A stretch of DNA of 33,557 nucleotides. It comes from CANHEE01 sp043777755. GTDB taxonomy: Bacteria; Bacteroidota; Bacteroidia; Chitinophagales; Saprospiraceae. Location of the stretch: the NCBI GenBank assembly GCA_043777755.1, contig JAYWHK010000051.1, positions 1 through 33,557 on the forward strand, read 5' to 3'. Numbering within the stretch: the first letter of the stretch is position 1; each line of letters starts with the position of its first letter. The notes under the pieces are model-generated. The model saw only the letters and a program-made list of their open reading frames with translations. It was not told where the DNA came from and ran no database searches. The position numbers and the translations under genes were made by a program. Below are positions 31,907 to 33,557 of the stretch, one piece after another.

Positions 31907-33415
31907 ATGAATTTCAATTTATTCGACTTCAAACAACAAGTAGATTACAAAACAGAGGTTTTGTCGGGCTTGACGGTTGCTTTGGCTTTAGTGCCTGAAG
32001 CCGTTTCTTTTGCACTTATTGCAGGATTATCCCCTTTGAATGGTTTATATGCTGCGTTTATATTGTGTTTAGTGTCATCTGTATTAGGTGGTCGCCCTGC
32101 GATGATTTCGGGTGCAACAGCGGCAGTTGCGGTCGTAATTGCGCCGTTGGTAAAATTGCATGGGGTTGATTATGTATTTGCAACGGTCATTTTAGCGGGT
32201 ATTATTCAGTTTATTGCAGGTTTTTTGAAATTAGGAAAATTTATGCGGCTCGTGCCACAACCCGCTATTTTAGGTTTTATGAATGGTATTGGCATCTTGA
32301 TTTTTATGTCGCAAGTCAATCAATTTAAAGATGCAAACGGCGATTGGCTGACAGGAACACCTTTTTATATCTATCTTGGTTTGGTATTACTCACAATAGC
32401 AATTATTGTATTATTGCCCAAACTTACCAAAATAATACCGTCCTCGTTAGCCGCTATTTTGGCAGTTTTTGGGGTCGTTTTGGCTTTGGCAATTGATACC
32501 AAAACGGTGGGCAATATTGCTGGCGGATTTCCTCAATTACATATCCCAAATGTGCCATTTAGTTTTGAAACTTTACAAATTATTGCGCCTTATGCCTTTA
32601 TTTTTGCAGGGGTTGGTTTGATACAAAGTTTACTTTCACTCAATATTATTGATGAAATCACGCAAACAAAAGGTAGCAGCAATAAAGAAGCCGTTGCACA
32701 AGGTATTGGCAATATCACAGCAGGTTTTATATCGGCAATGGGCGGTGCGGGTATGTTAGGGCAGAGTTTAATCAATATCACAAGTGGCGCAAGAGCGAGA
32801 TTATCGGGTATTTTAGCAGCCGTTCTATTGTTGATTTTTGTTATGTTTGGTTCTGATTTTATCAGTAAAATACCAATGGCAGCCTTAACGGGTGTCATGG
32901 TCATGGTTGCCTTTGGAACGTTTAAATGGGCAACTTTACGCATGATTAATAAAATGCCAAAACAAGACATTTTTATAGGTATTACAGTTACTTTAGTCAC
33001 CGTTTTGATGCGTAATTTGGCTTTGGCTGTTTTGATTGGCGTTGTTATTTCTGCCTTAGTTTTTGCTTGGGAAAGTGCTAAACGTATTCGTGCAAGAAAA
33101 TATATTGATGAAAAAGGGGTAAAACATTATGAAATATATGGTCCGCTTTTCTTTGGTTCTACAACTGTTTTTGCCGAAAAATTTGATGTTTTGAATGACC
33201 CCGATGAAGTCATTATTGATTTTAAAGAAAGTAAAATAGCCGATATGAGTGCTATTGATGCGGTCAATAAATTGACAGAACGTTATGCAAAAGTGAACAA
33301 AAAAGTGCATTTACGGCATTTAAGTGCCGATTGTCGGGAATTATTGAAAAATGCAGATAAAGTTATAGATGTTAATATTATGGAAGACCCAACTTATAAG
33401 GTCGCTATTGATTAA
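31907..33415 (+). CDS. SulP-family anion transporter with STAS domain
   Basis: 502 residues. The N-terminal transport core starts DFKQQVDYKTEVLSGLTVAL and ALVPEAVSFALIAGLSPLNG, the SulP signature, followed by about 10-12 membrane segments. A C-terminal cytoplasmic STAS domain (about 405-500) includes YEIYGPLFFGSTTVFAEKF and VIIDFKESKIADMSAIDAV. It exchanges sulfate, bicarbonate or similar anions, probably coupled to Na+ or H+. The substrate is not readable. The next gene begins 21 bp downstream. Confidence 0.94.
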   Translation: MNFNLFDFKQQVDYKTEVLSGLTVALALVPEAVSFALIAGLSPLNGLYAAFILCLVSSVLGGRPAMISGATAAVAVVIAPLVKLHGVDYVFATVILAGIIQFIAGFLKLGKFMRLVPQPAILGFMNGIGILIFMSQVNQFKDANGDWLTGTPFYIYLGLVLLTIAIIVLLPKLTKIIPSSLAAILAVFGVVLALAIDTKTVGNIAGGFPQLHIPNVPFSFETLQIIAPYAFIFAGVGLIQSLLSLNIIDEITQTKGSSNKEAVAQGIGNITAGFISAMGGAGMLGQSLINITSGARARLSGILAAVLLLIFVMFGSDFISKIPMAALTGVMVMVAFGTFKWATLRMINKMPKQDIFIGITVTLVTVLMRNLALAVLIGVVISALVFAWESAKRIRARKYIDEKGVKHYEIYGPLFFGSTTVFAEKFDVLNDPDEVIIDFKESKIADMSAIDAVNKLTERYAKVNKKVHLRHLSADCRELLKNADKVIDVNIMEDPTYKVAID

Positions 33416-33436
33416 CTTAAATAAAAATGATACAAA

Positions 33437-33557
33437 ATGATAACAATAGTTTCTAAATGGATAATAATATTATTTGGAATATTTTTTATAATTATTGGTT
33501 TGATTATGCTTTTTGCACCGAAAAAAGCCAATCAGATTTTAAGAAAAGCAGGTAGCA
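33437..33557 (+). CDS. Small membrane protein, 5' part only
   Basis: ATG 33437 opens a frame to the window end (40 codons): MITIVSKWIIILFGIFFIII, one hydrophobic helix continuing to LIMLFAPKKANQILRKAG. Unknown family. Probably in one transcript with SulP. Its last 28 bp repeat the sequence at 31743. Confidence 0.55.
   Translation, partial: MITIVSKWIIILFGIFFIIIGLIMLFAPKKANQILRKAGS
33530..33557 (+). repeat. Direct repeat right of the SulP gene
   Basis: aatcagattttaagaaaa followed by gcaggtagca, inside the small membrane gene. It may continue past the window end. Confidence 0.8.

Noticed and set aside
31743..33557. Composite transposon or IS around sulP
   Set aside because: Only a 27-bp direct repeat, no transposase and no inverted ends.

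Overview
The window comes from a low-GC chromosome of the Bacteroidetes (Bacteroidota), probably a Cytophagales-type bacterium. The evidence is the promoter style (repeated TAnnTTTG -7 boxes, several with a TTG/TTTG about 19-20 nt upstream), two TonB-dependent receptors without ribosome-binding sites, a secreted protein of the Bacteroidetes surface type, and Bacteroidetes-type versions of Sir2, deformylase and alpha-2-macroglobulin. I see no rRNA, tRNA, CRISPR array, integrase or complete insertion sequence.

Layout. 1-9.5 kb is a leftward block: a partial secreted protein, a C1/bleomycin-hydrolase-type peptidase, a TPR-coiled coil-membrane adenylate cyclase, a TonB-dependent receptor, a vanadium haloperoxidase/PAP2 lipoprotein and a PD-(D/E)XK-like protein. 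9.6-11.1 kb is a rightward cassette of immunity-like proteins (DUF2004 and a SUKH-like protein) with no toxin. 11.1-11.6 kb holds very small genes, including a probable antisense-RNA-controlled toxin. 11.7-13.5 kb is etfBA. 13.6-15.0 kb holds a broken gene plus a DUF4240/GIY-YIG-like pair. 15.0-19.6 kb is housekeeping (acpH, ychF, csp, Sir2 deacylase, deformylase-like) around a decayed Rpn nuclease gene. 19.6-24 kb has a second TonB-dependent receptor, a MobA/MocA-like nucleotidyltransferase and a HEPN/MNT pair. 24-30.2 kb is one giant alpha-2-macroglobulin gene. 30.4-33.6 kb has an unknown secreted protein, a SulP transporter and the start of a small membrane protein.

The most interesting locus is 11356-11618. 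A 29-codon ORF encodes one hydrophobic helix followed by a charged tail (DEDKHRK). A convergent promoter (TTG-N20-TACCTTTG, minus strand) would make an RNA of about 70 nt ending at a GC-rich hairpin shared by both transcripts. Two 10-bp direct repeats (gatattgccg and gaattataat) occur in the same order at the 5' end of the ORF transcript and in the template of the antisense RNA, so the RNAs would be complementary at both repeats and at the terminator. This is the architecture of the Enterococcus pAD1 par (Fst/RNA II) type I toxin-antitoxin system, and I know of no such system described in Bacteroidetes.

A second theme is short palindromic, REP-like DNA. Several hairpin families lie between genes, and at least three events sit inside open reading frames, adding in-frame residues to the alpha-2-macroglobulin and extending the C terminus of the secreted protein at 30.5-31.7 kb. 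No transposase that could mobilise them lies in the window.

Functional assignments come from motif recognition by eye; no database search was run.
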